From contig JAVGWX010000002.1 in the NCBI GenBank assembly GCA_036924085.1, forward strand, positions 150,787,571 through 150,851,570: 64,000 nt of DNA, in the 5' to 3' direction. Below are positions 63,598 through 64,000 of the stretch, piece after piece; within the stretch, counting starts at the first letter, position 1, and each line of letters starts with the position of its first letter. This DNA comes from Ariolimax columbianus (Eukaryota > Mollusca > Gastropoda > Stylommatophora > Arionidae). The position numbers and the translations under genes were made by a program. A model generated the notes under the pieces. It did not search any database. It was not told the origin of the DNA and saw only the letters and a program-made list of their open reading frames with translations.

Positions 63598-64000
63598 CAT
63601 AACTGGTGGCATGAAGTCAACGCCAATTGTAGAACTTGAAAAGATTACAAAACTGCAATCCATGACCGACAGAAGAGACTGCAGAGCCCAGCTGCAGTCA
63701 GAGAAACTCCGAAGACTGACGGACCATCCAATGTACCAGAGGCTAAACAATTTGGGAACTGGGAAACTAAAGCGGAGAAACTTTGCAGAAATAGCCAAAG
63801 CAAAGATGCACGAAGATCCCATAAATGCACTAACAACACCAAAACCCATCACTACTGTACGAAAACCTACTTGGAGGCAGGATATATTTCCAGAGGTGGT
63901 AGAAAATATACCAGGTATTGCAAACAAAAACTGCCAGACCGAAAAAGAAAGGAGAGACACTACCTTAAGCTTCATAACGAAAAGCTACCCAAGCATGGAC
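63598..64000 (+). mobile_element. Young Jockey-type LINE, 5'-truncated, runs off the window
   Basis: Begins at ataactggtggcatgaagtc, matching the ataacaggaggcatgaagtc site inside the 27.5-29.4 kb copy, and continues through [40 protein letters not shown] and [20 protein letters not shown]. By eye it differs at one base (about 63828) from the reverse complement of 6360-6740 over about 390 bases. Its RNase H part and tail lie beyond the window. Confidence 0.93.

Overview
This is a window of animal (metazoan) nuclear DNA, AT-rich, with about 55 kb of one multi-exon gene running left to right and introns filled with decayed retroposons. No bacterial gene, operon, CRISPR array or rRNA gene is visible. 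The mix of retroposons (CR1-like, RTE/RTE-X-like, Jockey/I-like with RNase H, several tRNA-related SINEs) and the gene's EGF/CUB/NIDO/AMOP architecture suggest an invertebrate, perhaps a mollusc or another lophotrochozoan. The species cannot be told from the sequence.

Host gene. Twelve plus-strand exons (9072-9347, 16474-16600, 31308-31525, 41433-41702, 45310-45432, 48381-48520, 51308-51440, 51653-51858, 54286-54367, 58320-58487, 59518-59786, 63110-63386) join in consistent phase into one open frame of about 763 codons with AG/GT borders throughout. Domain order is [laminin-type EGF + EGF] - CUB - [laminin-type EGF + EGF] - EGF - NIDO - AMOP. This is the extracellular architecture of mucin-4-like / mesh-like proteins, in which a VWD domain would be expected next. 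Start and end of the gene lie outside the window or were not recognised.

Layout. 1-9 kb: LINE fragments, a CR1-like LINE carrying two nested LINEs, and a young Jockey-type LINE with a 12-bp target duplication. 9-16.6 kb: first EGF exon, hAT-like end, SINE, young LINE, decayed Jockey LINE, a 22-copy 51-bp minisatellite, then the first CUB half-exon behind a (TA)n tract. 16.6-31.3 kb: one 14.7-kb intron made almost wholly of two RTE-X-like LINEs lying tail to tail, each broken by younger insertions, followed by about 840 bp of TG-rich DNA. 31.3-41.4 kb: second CUB half-exon, a CR1-like LINE containing an 88-bp near-perfect palindrome, a (GATA)-tailed SINE, and an RNase H LINE carrying a nested repeat. 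41.4-51.3 kb: EGF exons, the first NIDO exon, more LINE fragments and a mariner-like remnant with long inverted ends. 51.3-64 kb: the remaining NIDO and AMOP exons among LINE/SINE fragments, ending in a Jockey-type LINE that differs from the copy at 6.4 kb by one visible base in about 390.

Most simple repeats here are retroposon tails: GAA for the Jockey-type LINE and one SINE, ATG for an RTE LINE, TTGA for RTE-X, TTAAG for CR1, GATA for another SINE. All LINE reading frames are broken or truncated, so no autonomous element is claimed. Family names for transposable elements come from recalled protein motifs, not from a database search.
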